This document shows positions 22,995-32,909 of a DNA stretch of 64,000 bases, piece by piece. Location of the stretch: contig JAGTJL010000013.1 of the NCBI GenBank assembly GCA_020746875.1, positions 496,001 to 560,000 of the forward strand. The letters are read 5' to 3'. This DNA comes from Rhexocercosporidium sp. MPI-PUGE-AT-0058. Lineage: Eukaryota; Ascomycota; Leotiomycetes; Helotiales. The notes beneath the pieces are model-generated. The model made no database searches and was not told the DNA's origin. It was given only the letters and a program-made list of their open reading frames with translations. The translations under genes were made by a program, and so were the position numbers. Each line of letters begins with the position of its first letter. Position 1 is the first letter of the stretch.

Positions 22995-23487
22995 ACTATT
23001 TGCGAATCTAGGCCAGCTGTTCTCTCACCTATCTGGGCATTTTCTCGTTACTTGGTACGCTACAGCGAGCTCTTTCGAACCGAAGTGAGAGTTCTAGAAC
23101 AGCTCATTTACTTTGTTCTAACATCTCATTGTATTTCTTAACTCACAAAGTGCTTATTGTTTGGTAAATTAAGCGAGACTAGAAAGAATGAGCTGTGTTT
23201 TGCCAGAGAAACGATTCTTTTTATTCAGCTTGTTGTTAAACAATAGACTAAAGTACCGAGTACAAGAAGGATCTTAGTGTTTCGCTAAAAGCTGTACCAA
23301 TCAAGGCACAAGTGCTACCTATACTAGCACCCTGTTCCAATGTTTGTTTTTTCGCCCGAAGACAACAGCTTCCTGTAGAAACAATGGTGCTCGCTCAACT
23401 ATAAATTAACTCCGTTTTCCATCCCAAGCCCAATCTTGTTCCTCACACACACCCACACCCACGCACCTACACCAGATCTTCACCGCT
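22995..23487. other. Intergenic with promoter of the secreted protein
   Basis: 3' region of the SDR and upstream region of the 23488 gene. Nothing else seen. Confidence 0.5.
23400..23407 (+). promoter_or_regulatory. TATA box of the 23488 gene
   Basis: TATAAATT, 81-88 bases before the ATG at 23488, followed by a C/A-rich leader with repeated CACAC. Consistent with a strong fungal core promoter. Confidence 0.5.
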
Positions 23488-24339
23488 ATGCAGATCAACA
23501 TCACTTTCCTGAGCATCGTGCTCGCATTCACTAGCACTGGCTTCGGCCGCTCATCTAACAGTACTCGATTCGGCCTTATGGCCCACGAGCTGCACCAGGA
23601 GGAACCTGCTCAGTCAGACCTCAGCACTCTCAGCGTTGAGACTTCCACGCAGTCCCCGACTCGTCGACGGACTCCTGGAACACTCCGCCATACCGTTACC
23701 CGAGTGCACACGGTCTTGGAGACCATCCGCACTACCTCCACCATCGCAGCTGCTACTCAGGACACTTCGATGTGTCTTCACACGCACTCGGCCGAAGGAT
23801 CTGGTTTCATGACCCACATGATGCCTTGTTCTCTGACGGGCATGGCTCTGGCTCCTCCAGCGCCTACGTCGACCATCTCTGCTCCTGCAGAGGGTACTCC
23901 GATGTGCGCCCACACGCACACGCAGAACGGCACAGCATTTTTCACCCACACAATCGCCTGTTCTCTCACGAACCGACCGATGGGTGGAGATAATGTGTAC
24001 ACAGAGCTGCCATTCTCCCACGTCCCCTGCACCACCTGCGATACTCTCACATCGACCATCACCCGTGTGGACGCTGGTGTCACCACTCTCGCCACGACGA
24101 CCAAGACAATCAACCGGGTATGCCCTACCTGCAACTGGTCACTCATCAACGAGACGCACACTCTCAGTGGAATTAACACAGTCACTTACACCACTGAGGT
24201 GTGGAGATTCCCTGAGACCACCCTCCCCACTCGTGATCCCAATGCAGCTCCCTACACCACACAAACCATGGCGTTTCCCATCGTCAGCAAGACCTTCTAC
24301 ATCACTAGACGCGCTGAGTCGACTTCTGTCTCTGCCTAA
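23488..24339 (+). CDS. Secreted Thr-rich protein with duplicated His/Cys motif
   Basis: One uninterrupted exon, 283 residues. The N-terminus looks like a signal peptide (MQINITFLSIVLAFTSTGFG). A basic RRR at ~59-61 could be a Kex2-type processing site. The centre carries two copies of a 23-residue motif (95-117 and 139-161), each of form MC-x-HTH...THxxxCSLT, separated by a Pro/Ala linker. Two CxxC pairs follow (PCTTC and VCPTC). The rest is rich in Thr/Ser, as in O-glycosylated wall or secreted proteins. Codons strongly favour C at the third position, unlike neighbours, hinting at high expression. The repeated HTH/TH plus Cys arrangement could bind metal. No known family recognised; effector or wall protein are both possible. 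Confidence 0.7.
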   Translation: MQINITFLSIVLAFTSTGFGRSSNSTRFGLMAHELHQEEPAQSDLSTLSVETSTQSPTRRRTPGTLRHTVTRVHTVLETIRTTSTIAAATQDTSMCLHTHSAEGSGFMTHMMPCSLTGMALAPPAPTSTISAPAEGTPMCAHTHTQNGTAFFTHTIACSLTNRPMGGDNVYTELPFSHVPCTTCDTLTSTITRVDAGVTTLATTTKTINRVCPTCNWSLINETHTLSGINTVTYTTEVWRFPETTLPTRDPNAAPYTTQTMAFPIVSKTFYITRRAESTSVSA

Positions 24340-24835
24340 GTGATGGGATTACTTGCTTGCTGGGGAGAAGTCAAGAACAAAATCGTGGAGAAACAGGGAC
24401 CAAAAAATTGGGCGGCTTTTTGATTTTTGCGCGCGAGGGCCTTTTGCCTTGAAATAACAATAAAAATTACCAAAAACTATATCGTTAAATCATTCCAAAG
24501 TTACCGTGACTGAAAGTGAATCTCAACCTGTCATGTTGCAAAGTCAGTTGTTGACAAGTTAGCCGAGCTGGTAATTTTACATTAGTCAAGTGATCGCTGG
24601 AACAACACTTGGCCGCTCAGATGACAATTTCAGCCCCTGAAGCGATGAAACATAAAATGCCATAACGTCCATCCCTGCGTGCCGAATTTTTTCTAGTTTG
24701 GGGATCTTAAATCTCCACCATATATATAAGCTATAACCTATTCTGGACGCACTGACCACTTGCCTAATCGAGCAGTAGCTTCACGCTACTTAGCAAGTGA
24801 GCCAATTAATGGTCTAAGGGACAGAAGCGCCTAAG
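24340..24835. other. Intergenic, nothing recognised
   Basis: AT-rich flank left of the Tc1/mariner element. Confidence 0.4.
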
Positions 24836-26141
24836 GTACTTTGGTAGTCGGCGTAATAGTTGGTGCCAAGAGTTCTAGTAGTTTCTTTAGTACAAGGGGT
24901 GCGACAAGGGGCTTTTACTAATGAATAAAGGATGCTTCCACGCTGCTTTTACCTACTGAACTCCTATTGCAAGACTAAGCTCGCGATCATTACCTATATA
25001 TTATAGATTCCGGATTCAGTATACCTGTCCCTAAACAAGGCAAACGAGAGCTCTCTCGCGACGATAAACTACGTATTCAAACGCTCTTCTTTGATGCCAA
25101 CTATATACGCTCTCAAATTTGCCTCTAAACAGGCTATTCTTACAAAGAAGTCTATTACGCAATCAAGCACCGTCTTACCCCTCAAAAGCGCAAGTGTGAA
25201 AGGAGAATCAAGCTCAATACCCCTCAAAGAAAGAAGCTAATTTAATAGGTAACGGCTTCTCGAGAGAATAGAGAGACCCCGTGAATCTAGATTCCTAGTA
25301 TCCTCGGGTTTGATTGCGAAGAACATGCTATACGTATAGCATTCAAAAAGGAAGGCTTTAGACGATACGTTAAGAGGAAGAAACTTAAGCTTTCTAAAAA
25401 GAATAGGAGGTTACGACTTGCGTGGGCGGAAGAGCATATCAATTAGACAGAGGAGCAGTGGGATAGAATCCTTTAGAGTGACGAGACATGGGCGTAACCT
25501 GGCAAACACACTCGGACGTGGGTTACACGCAAAATTAGACCAGAAGAAGTATATAATAAGGATTACGTCGCAGCCCGAGTCTAAAGGAAGATTAGGTGGA
25601 TGTTTTGGGGCTTAATATCAGGGAGATACGAGAGGCATAAAAGTTTATTTTAGGAGAAGAATTAGGAGACAATCAACGAGGGTTCGTACTCTGGGATTAT
25701 TATACCTGTAGTAAATGAAATCTTATAGTAATACCCAGACCTTCGATTCTAACAAGACAACGCTAAAGGATATGCCTTTGCCTTTATAAAGTCTGTTCTT
25801 GAAGCCGCAGGAATACTATATATTGAGTGGCCTTCAGCTTCTCCTGATTTGAGCCTAATAAAGACGGTTTAGAATGATATAAAGGATTATATTCAAGAGC
25901 ACTACCTTCAGGTTTATAGCTCTTATAAACGATTAAGAGAGGCAATACAAGAGGCCTGGGAATCAGTTATACACGAGAGGATTAGAGAGCTGATTCACGA
26001 TCCAAAGAGAGGCATGAAAGCTAGATGTCAAGCTGTGATAGACGCCTAAGGTTGGCATACAAAATTCTAAGAGATTTAAATAAAGCGGCATTGCCAAGTA
26101 TCCCCCCTGCATTAACAACTATTTCCCCGGCGACCAAGTAC
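24836..26141 (+). mobile_element. RIP-degraded Tc1/mariner-type DNA transposon
   Basis: About 1.3 kb. Imperfect terminal inverted repeats: GTACTTTGGTAGTCGGCGTA at the left and, reverse-complemented, GTACTTGGTCGCCGGGGAAA at the right, both flanked by TA. One plus-strand frame (~25020-26049) gives a Tc1/IS630-like transposase: helix-turn-helix region, ILW-SDETWAQ with the first Asp (W is TAG), FQQDNAKGYA with the second Asp (Q is TAA), and WPSASPDLSPIKTVWNDIK, where the third acidic residue is now Lys. Many Trp and Gln codons have become TAG/TAA, the RIP signature, so the element is dead. The insertion lies between the secreted-protein gene and the J-domain gene. Confidence 0.85.
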
Positions 26142-26559
26142 TAAGATAAGCACAGTGGCCATAACTAAGAGGATAATAGTACTTCCGCTCCGCCAGGTCG
26201 CGTTTCTCAGTGCTCCTCCCGTGTGTGGCCTTGGGATCTCTTCATCAGTACGGCAAGTCTCGGGCCTCTTTCCTACGGATCAACTACAGGACTAGGCGCG
26301 CGGTCAGAGGGAAACGACGGTGAGAGCCGATGTACGACACCAATCCTGCCAAATCTGCACATGGTGTGTCTCACCGGGGACCGTAGAAGTTGAAAGACGT
26401 GTTCTTGAGAGCCAATGATATTAATACACGTTCTTGAGCGGCCCTTATTCGCCTGTTTCGCGATTTGTGCTTGCTACGAATGCGGCGCTATTTTGAAAGC
26501 AGCTGGCGGCTTAAATAATTGATCTCCTTAAACTGAACAGAAGTTCTATCCAAACACAG
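26142..26559. other. Intergenic, promoter region of J-domain gene
   Basis: GC-richer than the transposon beside it. No coding segment seen. Confidence 0.4.
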
Positions 26560-27540
26560 ATGGACCCATTCGATCGACCGGAACCTACAATTTCAGATTA
26601 TTATTCAGACCTTGGATTGCTACAACAAGCAAGCTTTCGAGATGTCAAACTAGCCTTTTTCAAGTTGGCGAAAAAGCATCACCCTGATAAAAAGGCGCCG
26701 GGAATGTCTATTGACGCTCAAGATTTTCGTAAAGTTAGTTTTCAAAAGTCTATCTTAAAAGGGGGGACTTTGAACTTATCACAATGACTAAACAAGAGCC
26801 CGATTGACCTTGCGTCTTTGACCCAGGTTCGAGAAGCGTACGAATGTCTAAGTGATAAGGTGAAGCGTGCGACATACGATGCACTTTATTTCGACCTCCA
26901 AGACCAGTGGACTAGTTATCGGGAATGGCAAGAAATTCAGCGCAAGGATGAAGAGCGGAAACGAGCCGACGAAGAGCAGCGTGCCGCTAGAGAAAGAATT
27001 GAACGAGAGAGGAAGGCAGCAGAAGCTGAGAGGGCAAGGAGAATGGAAGAGGAGAAACGTGCCGCCAGAGAGAAAGCAGAGCGCGAGAGGATGAGAGAGG
27101 AGAGAGCGAGGCAAGCTGAAGAGCGTTCTAAGGAAGCTGCACGAAGAGCGCGGGAACAACAAGAGCAGGTGGCGAAAGAGAGGCTACGCAGAGAGAGAGA
27201 AAGGGAAGCAGAGAAGAGGTCAGAAGAAGCAGTAAGGAAGGTCAGGATCGAGCAGGAAAGAGCGGCGCAGGAGCGATTGAAGTCCATTTTGATCGAGGAG
27301 CAGCAGGACGCCATTCGTCGCAACTGGACTAAGATGCGGGAAGCAGCAGAACATCGAGAAGGCGAGCCTGCGCCGCCTTCACGGTCTTTTACGTGTGCTC
27401 ACCCGCGATTCGGTTGGCCGAGGAAGAAGGGCAGGGTAAACTGCGTATTCTGCAAGGAGTCCTGCGCGAAATGGTCTTTTCGCTGCCCAGAGTGCAATGT
27501 GTCAGCTTGTGCAAGTTGTAAATATAAATATTGCGTATAG
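26560..27540 (+). CDS. J-domain protein with charged coiled coil and Cys-rich tail
   Basis: Exons 26560-26733 and 26827-27540 (93-bp intron, donor GTTAGT, acceptor CCCAG) give 295 residues. Residues ~13-80 form a DnaJ domain: DYYSDLGL, FKLAKKHHPDKKAPG with the HPD triad at 41-43, then VREAYECLSDKVKRATYDAL. A long Arg/Glu-rich helical stretch (~95-220, repeated ERxxAAREKAERER-like) predicts a coiled coil. The last ~55 residues hold about eight Cys in CxxC pairs (FTCAHPRFG, NCVFCKESC, RCPECNVSACASCKYKYC), a likely zinc-binding tail. J-domains recruit and stimulate Hsp70. The combination suggests a fungal co-chaperone with its own docking domain. No signal peptide, so cytosolic or nuclear. Confidence 0.85.
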
Positions 27541-28351
27541 TAGTCTTCGTCTTACATTGAGTTGCTGCAACAGCCAGAAGTGTCGACTCATTCGAGAGAC
27601 TTTGCGATAGAGGGCCTTGAAACATTCCGAGAAAGCATTTAAGGGTTCAGCCTATTGGCCAGATTTGCTTACTAAAATAATAGTTATAATGTGCTCAGCT
27701 ATAAGGGATTCTATGCTAGTAGTACGACACATGTCTATCAGTTTAGCAAATTCGATAGCTGTCGTAATAGCGATGTCTGGTGCGCACTCTTTAAACACCA
27801 CTCGGTTAAGGCACACCTGTTGTTCAACCGTGCGCATCTCTTGTTAGCACGAGCCACCAGTGCGGTGCTGCCGTTAGCGATTGCATGACCTCCGCACCAG
27901 GCCAAACCCCGCGTTCCCTCGAACAAAACTCTTCGAGAAACCACTACGAACTACGGCGAAGTGTATTCCCGCCCCTGTTGTCCTGTATCATTTACGACCT
28001 GGTCAACAAGGCTTCGCTCACATAAGTCACAAAATCGATTAACGGCAACCGAAGATAGTCTTGGAGAACCGCGACCGTTGCAAGCGCAGGGAGCTCAAGT
28101 CGTCCCAGCTCTCCTGGTGGTTCTGGATCAAGGCGTCCAGAGCGTACCCTTGCGAAATCTGCCAATGCTATAATTACCAAGTGGAAAAAGAGCAGTCACT
28201 CAGGACCATCCCACTATTTCAGGTCAGTATCAACGAAGTCAGAGAGTCGAAGACAGTCCTAACGAAGATATATCAAAGTGCCAACTGTTTATACAACTCC
28301 GCCTACCGAGATTAAACGACACAGTCTGAAGAGCTTGAGGCTTACACAGCT
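27541..28351. other. Intergenic, nothing firmly recognised
   Basis: Overlapping open frames of 60-85 codons on both strands (27617-28315) without conserved motifs. Possibly decayed coding DNA, but not assignable. Confidence 0.35.
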
Positions 28352-29419
28352 ATGGAGGATCTTAGTATAGCTGTATTAGCAGAGTTGTTCCGAAAACACT
28401 TTGACGTTCTTAATGAGCGCCTGGAGATGTTGAAGCGGTTTAGTACGCCTCTGGAAGCGCCTCCGCCTCCTCCTGTTCCGCCTGCGAGCCTGCTTCGTCT
28501 TCGATTCGAAATACGCCTACAGATTTACCACTAATGCATTCCACGAAAGCGTATTATTGAAGTGAGCATGCCTCGCTTCTATACCGGATGGCCTTGCGGA
28601 GAAATGGATCGTACCCTTCACTTTGAGGACGCCTTTGACTTTGAGGGCACCCCGGATGCTGAAGGCGCCCTGGATGTTGAGAACGCCCCGGATTTTGAGG
28701 ACAACACTCTCAACTTAGAAGACACCCTGAGTCATAGCGGGGACTCACTGGACTTGGAGGTTGATGCGGGGACTTTGGAGGAGCTCAACGCGGGTTTGGG
28801 AGTCAACTATTGGGACCGAAATGAGAACAAGAAGAGTATTCTCCTTTTATCAAAGCAAATCAGTGGAGAAGCTTTGGATATCCTCTATGGGGATAATATT
28901 TTCAAGCTCCAGCTCCATGGAGAAGGCGAACATTGCCTCAAGAAGAAATTCGCTGAGGGAAACAGGTAAAGAATACGATACTTGCTGCTTAGTGCACAGC
29001 CTATGGGTGTTTCCTACGAGCCAGAGAGTATGCCAGATAATTCATTGTGGTCTTCTATCTTCCCAACACTGAAGGGGTGGCGTATTGTTACCGAGCAGCC
29101 TGTCGAAGCTTCATCGTATCATGGTGCCCCTTCGCTCGAGCAGGAGATAGATCGCTGGGTCAAATGGATTAAGCCCTTTCTGCACTGCTGTGGTCAATAT
29201 TTGTCGAGAGAAACCGTTGTCCAAGTTGACATTGATGGCCGGGCAGAAACAAGGGAACTTGTTAAGGAATGCCTGCCGCATGGCTATCGGGAGATACGAT
29301 GTCGTCACGTTGGCGATTTGATCTTCAAGAGAGGGCGGTTCTCATGGGATTCTGGGTATTAGGACGATAATGACCGTATCAACTCACGCGATGCTGATGG
29401 TGATTGGGGTTCAGATTAA
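28352..29419 (+). pseudogene. 2EXR/F-box-like protein gene with three in-frame stops
   Basis: One frame of 355 codons without frameshifts, broken by TAA 28532-28534, TAA 28967-28969 and TAG 29360-29362, then a final TAA at 29417-29419. Across the breaks the protein reads continuously: LLRLRFEIRLQIYH-stop-CIPRKRIIEV (the domain typical of fungal 2EXR/F-box-like proteins, where the stop replaces a Tyr-type position), an acidic low-complexity stretch with FEG/LED repeats, ILLLSKQISGEALDILYGDN (the conserved second half: xxVNRQxxxEAxxxLYxxN), and a C-terminal segment with WVKWIKPFL. A stop-free frame shift history and only point nonsense changes suggest recent loss. Neighbour of an intact, distantly similar gene on the opposite strand. 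Confidence 0.65.
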
Positions 29420-30006
29420 CCACACATGGCGAAGTCGGACGGGAGGTTACGAAATTCATACGCAGGACCGAGGGGAGTCGACTGGTGTCTCACAATCTAT
29501 AGATGGCTTGCGCAATCGATGTGTCATGTAGCAACCGCTTGAAGTGAATGATGTAGCAAGCGCTTGATGTGGATGAAATGTAGTATGAATAAAATGAATG
29601 TTTCCAGTAACCGATCCACCCGGTGCTTCCAAATCCATAATGTCTACTTACCGGCGTTTGTGAAAGATAAAGAGTATGTACTACTCCAGCTCTGCCTCTG
29701 AAGAGCTGGCCTTGTAAGAAACGTCATCCATCATAGCCTTCTTCACTGCTCTCTGCTCCTGCTCTGCGGATATGCCTTCCCGGTCTGATCAAGACGCGCT
29801 GGTGGCGTACTGTAAACAGCCCTTTATCTTGTTTCAGTCTCCCCGCTTTAACTTCGGCACGCTCAAGAAAGGGTAAACAACATTTCCGCCGAGACGTGTA
29901 TGCTTTGGTCAGATCAGTGTATTTCGCCCACCGAAAGCTTCAGTACCAAGTACATTATCTCCTTGAAGATCTCTCCTATCGGCAGTTCAGAAAGCGACAT
30001 ATCTGT
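29420..30006. other. Intergenic between convergent genes
   Basis: Short diverged repeats containing GTAGCAA and CGCTTGA at ~29527-29565. No gene seen. Confidence 0.4.
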
Positions 30007-31386
30007 TCAATCGTAGTCCGAATCATTCTTCCAGTAAGGATCATGTCTTCTCCGGTAATATTCCTCCGTCCACCGCTTATCCTCTTCCTCTTCCTCTCTC
30101 TCCCATTCGAAGAGGAGCTGTTCACGATTATATGCGTCGCAATCCTCTTCATTATCAAATTCGACCCGGTCATCGTCACTGATCCAAACTTTCTTCGGGA
30201 GTTTTGTAACCTCGACGGTCCATCCCCAGTCGCGCATCTTTATCCGACAATCGCTTAAGTCCTCTGCGGCGTACACCTGGAAATTGACAATAATCTCTTT
30301 CAGTGATAGGATAGCCTTGAAGCGCGCGTCGAGCAAACCTAGTGCCTTTACAGCGCTAGGCGAATCGCCGAAGGTGTAGTCCGCGGAATCTGGTGGAAGC
30401 AATAGTTCGAGAGTAGTGATGCTTGTACAGGTGTCTCGGATGAGTTCCAGATTCTTGACATGGGCTTCGTGAAGCATAACTCTATCATGCCGGAAACCGT
30501 CAAAGGTAGGAAAGGTAATGCAGATATGGCGAATAAGGCTTGCCTGGGATCCGATCTGGCGAAGGAATGGGGCGACGTGAGGACTGTCCGTGGCAGACGG
30601 TGTCGAAACAAAAATGTCAGGAAATCGAAATCGGTTGTTGGAATATAAAAGTGGGCTGGCTTCACCGTGCACCTTCTTATTAACGCGGAGGAGTGCCGGA
30701 CAGAGACCTTCCCTTTTGGTCCGAAACAGGGGCGGCGACGGAGGGCCATAGTTTGCTACGAAGACAATGGGTTCTGAGCGAACAAGGAGTTCCGAATAGA
30801 TCTTGAGCCGGATCTCGATGGCAAGGTCGAAGAAGTTGAGGCCCGAGACACGAGAAGGGCTAGGTGGCGAAGGTGAGGATGCATTTTGGTATAGGTGGGG
30901 TGAGTTTGCTCGCTTATTCTGGAGAGCTTCTTTGACTCGAAAGGTCTGGTGTACTCCTTCATATTCTTTCAGCTTCTGCCACGCCTTATGAACATCCATC
31001 GGGTCATGTGGAGCAATCTCGCTCGCATGATATGTATACGACCGGCCGCCCTCCAACCAATACTCGAGGTTATGGAAGTATTTCTTGGCAACGATATAGA
31101 CCTCCCGCAGATAGTTGCCGACCTCTGGATCGTGCCTGACGAGCTTGGACGAGAATCGCAGGAAGTACTCGCATCGATATGGAATTATAGCGCCCTCACC
31201 GAATTGGAAGTATATGTAGGCGTCTTCGGCTCCCGGCTCCCCGACAATATGAATGAGAGGTTTCCCTGTAACAAGGTGGACGGCGTCTTTGTATTTGTGC
31301 AGTACTTCTTCGAGGAAGTGGTCGTAGAGGCCCTGGCAGCCAGGATTGAGGGCTGGGTAGATGTTGAACCCCTCATCGACTCCCAT
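30007..31386 (-). CDS. 2EXR/F-box-like protein with conserved N-terminal extension
   Basis: Single exon, 459 residues, ATG at 31386-31384. Residues ~188-260 carry the 2EXR/F-box-like core: LNFFDLAIEIRLKIYSELLV, later GLCPALLRVNKKVHGEASPL followed by LYSNNRFRF, i.e. a hydrophobic LPxEIRxxIY helix and an LLRVNxxxxxEAxxLLYxxN helix. The ~185-residue N-terminal part (HLVTGKPLIHIVGEP, YIYFQFGEGAIIPYRCEYFL, YLREVYIVAKKYFHNLEYWL) is not a domain I can name. The C-terminus is very acidic (EWEREEEEEDKRW). Such proteins are abundant, fast-evolving and mostly of unknown role in filamentous ascomycetes; ubiquitin-ligase adaptors are one idea. Probably functional: no interruptions. Confidence 0.7.
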   Translation of the reverse strand: MGVDEGFNIYPALNPGCQGLYDHFLEEVLHKYKDAVHLVTGKPLIHIVGEPGAEDAYIYFQFGEGAIIPYRCEYFLRFSSKLVRHDPEVGNYLREVYIVAKKYFHNLEYWLEGGRSYTYHASEIAPHDPMDVHKAWQKLKEYEGVHQTFRVKEALQNKRANSPHLYQNASSPSPPSPSRVSGLNFFDLAIEIRLKIYSELLVRSEPIVFVANYGPPSPPLFRTKREGLCPALLRVNKKVHGEASPLLYSNNRFRFPDIFVSTPSATDSPHVAPFLRQIGSQASLIRHICITFPTFDGFRHDRVMLHEAHVKNLELIRDTCTSITTLELLLPPDSADYTFGDSPSAVKALGLLDARFKAILSLKEIIVNFQVYAAEDLSDCRIKMRDWGWTVEVTKLPKKVWISDDDRVEFDNEEDCDAYNREQLLFEWEREEEEEDKRWTEEYYRRRHDPYWKNDSDYD

Positions 31387-31578
31387 TATGTATATCTCGT
31401 CAAATGATCAGTTGGTGAGTAATGTATGGGAATTGAACCTATAACTTACAGACAGCGCAGTTGTTCGTGAAGATACAGGATTCTCAAAAACCAGAACGAG
31501 GGGGGTGAATCGAAACACTTTACTCAGAATATGCGCTGTGGTATCGAGCGGTGTTTCGTTGTGGAACGATAGGTAGAG

Positions 31579-31586
31579 CTACCACC
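31579..31586. repeat. Target-site duplication, left copy (hAT)
   Basis: CTACCACC, identical to the copy at 32426-32433 on the other side of the element. Confidence 0.9.
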
Positions 31587-32425
31587 CAAGGTGGTCGATA
31601 AGTAAGCTGAGATAAGTTGATCTATTAAGCTGGCCTCTATAACGTAAGTCATAAGTTAGGGCTAGGGCTAGTAATAAGTCAGTTAATAAATACTCAACTT
31701 ATAAATAGCTTATAAGCTATAAGAATTAAATTTCTTGATTTTGGAGTGAGTTTAGGTATCTGCTGGATGTATTTAATGAACTAGAAGTGGCTCGCTTATT
31801 AGTTCCTGAGCCACTGATTGGCCGCAGCTACTCTAAGTATAGCTTCTAATTAGTTTAATATTGCCGAGAGCGGTCAGCGTCACAACTCTAGCAAATCCTA
31901 AATTATCCAAAAGTAAACTCAAAGAATTGGACAGGCAGATTACAGCCATATCTGACTGCTAGCAAAGCTGCTTTCAAGAAATTATAGGAAGACAAGTACA
32001 AGGGCCAAGCGCCATCTGCCAACTCTCGATTAACATAATCGCCAGAGCCTGCGCTGGCGATATCTTCAGTAAAGTGGCCTCAATTAGCTCAAATAGCTTT
32101 TGATTTGTTAGCAATTCCTGCTATAAGCTCAAAATGTGAAAGAGTCTTTTCGTCTTACGCTAAACAGACTACTGCAGAGAGTTCTAGCTTATCTGGTTTA
32201 ATGCTATAGCACCAAGAGTGTTTGAAAAATTAGCAAAATCGTGGTACTATTGAAATTCCTGGTGCTTTTAGTGTTATATTATTAGATATTTAAATAGAGC
32301 CTCAACTTATCAGTAACTTATAAGCCAATCAGTTAAGCTCATCAGTTGTTGTTTTGCAGGTAAGTCAGTAAGTTGCTTTCTTTGGCTCAACTGATTACTG
32401 ACTTACTGACTTATCGACCACCTTG
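31587..32425 (+). mobile_element. Truncated hAT-family transposon (non-autonomous, RIP-marked)
   Basis: 839 bp bounded by a perfect 17-bp terminal inverted repeat, CAAGGTGGTCGATAAGT, and a perfect 8-bp target-site duplication, CTACCACC; 8 bp is the hAT hallmark. Subterminal TTATAAG/CTTATAAG motifs recur at both ends. The plus strand (~31930-32260) still reads as the C-terminal part of a hAT transposase: PYLTASKAAFKKL, KWPQLAQIAFDLLAIPAISS, CERVFSSYAKQTTAESS, then LSGLML-stop-HQECLKN-stop-QNRG, the hAT dimerisation domain. Several Trp positions are TAG, as expected after RIP. The N-terminal and catalytic regions are missing, so it would need transposase from elsewhere. Confidence 0.92.
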
Positions 32426-32433
32426 CTACCACC
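32426..32433. repeat. Target-site duplication, right copy (hAT)
   Basis: CTACCACC directly after the right inverted repeat. Confidence 0.9.
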
Positions 32434-32669
32434 AACCATGAACCTCCACGAAGCAGTGCCTACTTGCATTCGGTATGTGGCACAAAGGCAGCGAATTATC
32501 ACTCAGAGCACCCGAACCTGTGGTAGATGACCGTGGACGGCTGACATTTCTCTGCAATCTCATGTATCCTAACTGACCGTGGGTACATGGTTGAATATAA
32601 TGCGGGCGTGAGTGCCTGTTCTCTCCGAATATCATTACTTCTGAATACTTCTGCAAAACCAATTAGCAC

Positions 32670-32909
32670 TTGTATAAAAACTTTGACACTATAAGATCCC
32701 GTTACGTTCTTTGTGATCGATCTTTTGGCAGCGAAGAGGCGTTACAGCGGCACCTGCGTGATTCGCCAGCGCATAGGGTCGATGCTGGCAACCTTGGATC
32801 TGGTTACGAATTTTCGTGCCTGGACCAACTACGCCAGGCAATAAAGTCATTACTAAGCCGGATATGGCGCACCAGGCGTATAGTATTGGCCTTTATACCT
32901 AAGGCTTAA
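32670..32909 (+). pseudogene. C2H2 zinc-finger fragment
   Basis: An open frame without an ATG contains CDRSFGSEEALQRHLRDSPAH, a finger motif seen in fungal proteins with tandem CxxCDRSFGSEEALxxHL fingers; here the first Cys of the pair is replaced (YVLC). Nothing recognisable follows. Read as a leftover piece of a zinc-finger gene. Confidence 0.35.

Noticed and set aside
27652..27944. Overlapping minus-strand frames (60-68 codons) suspected as transposon remnant
   Set aside because: No DDE, HTH or recombinase motif could be found, and no terminal repeats.
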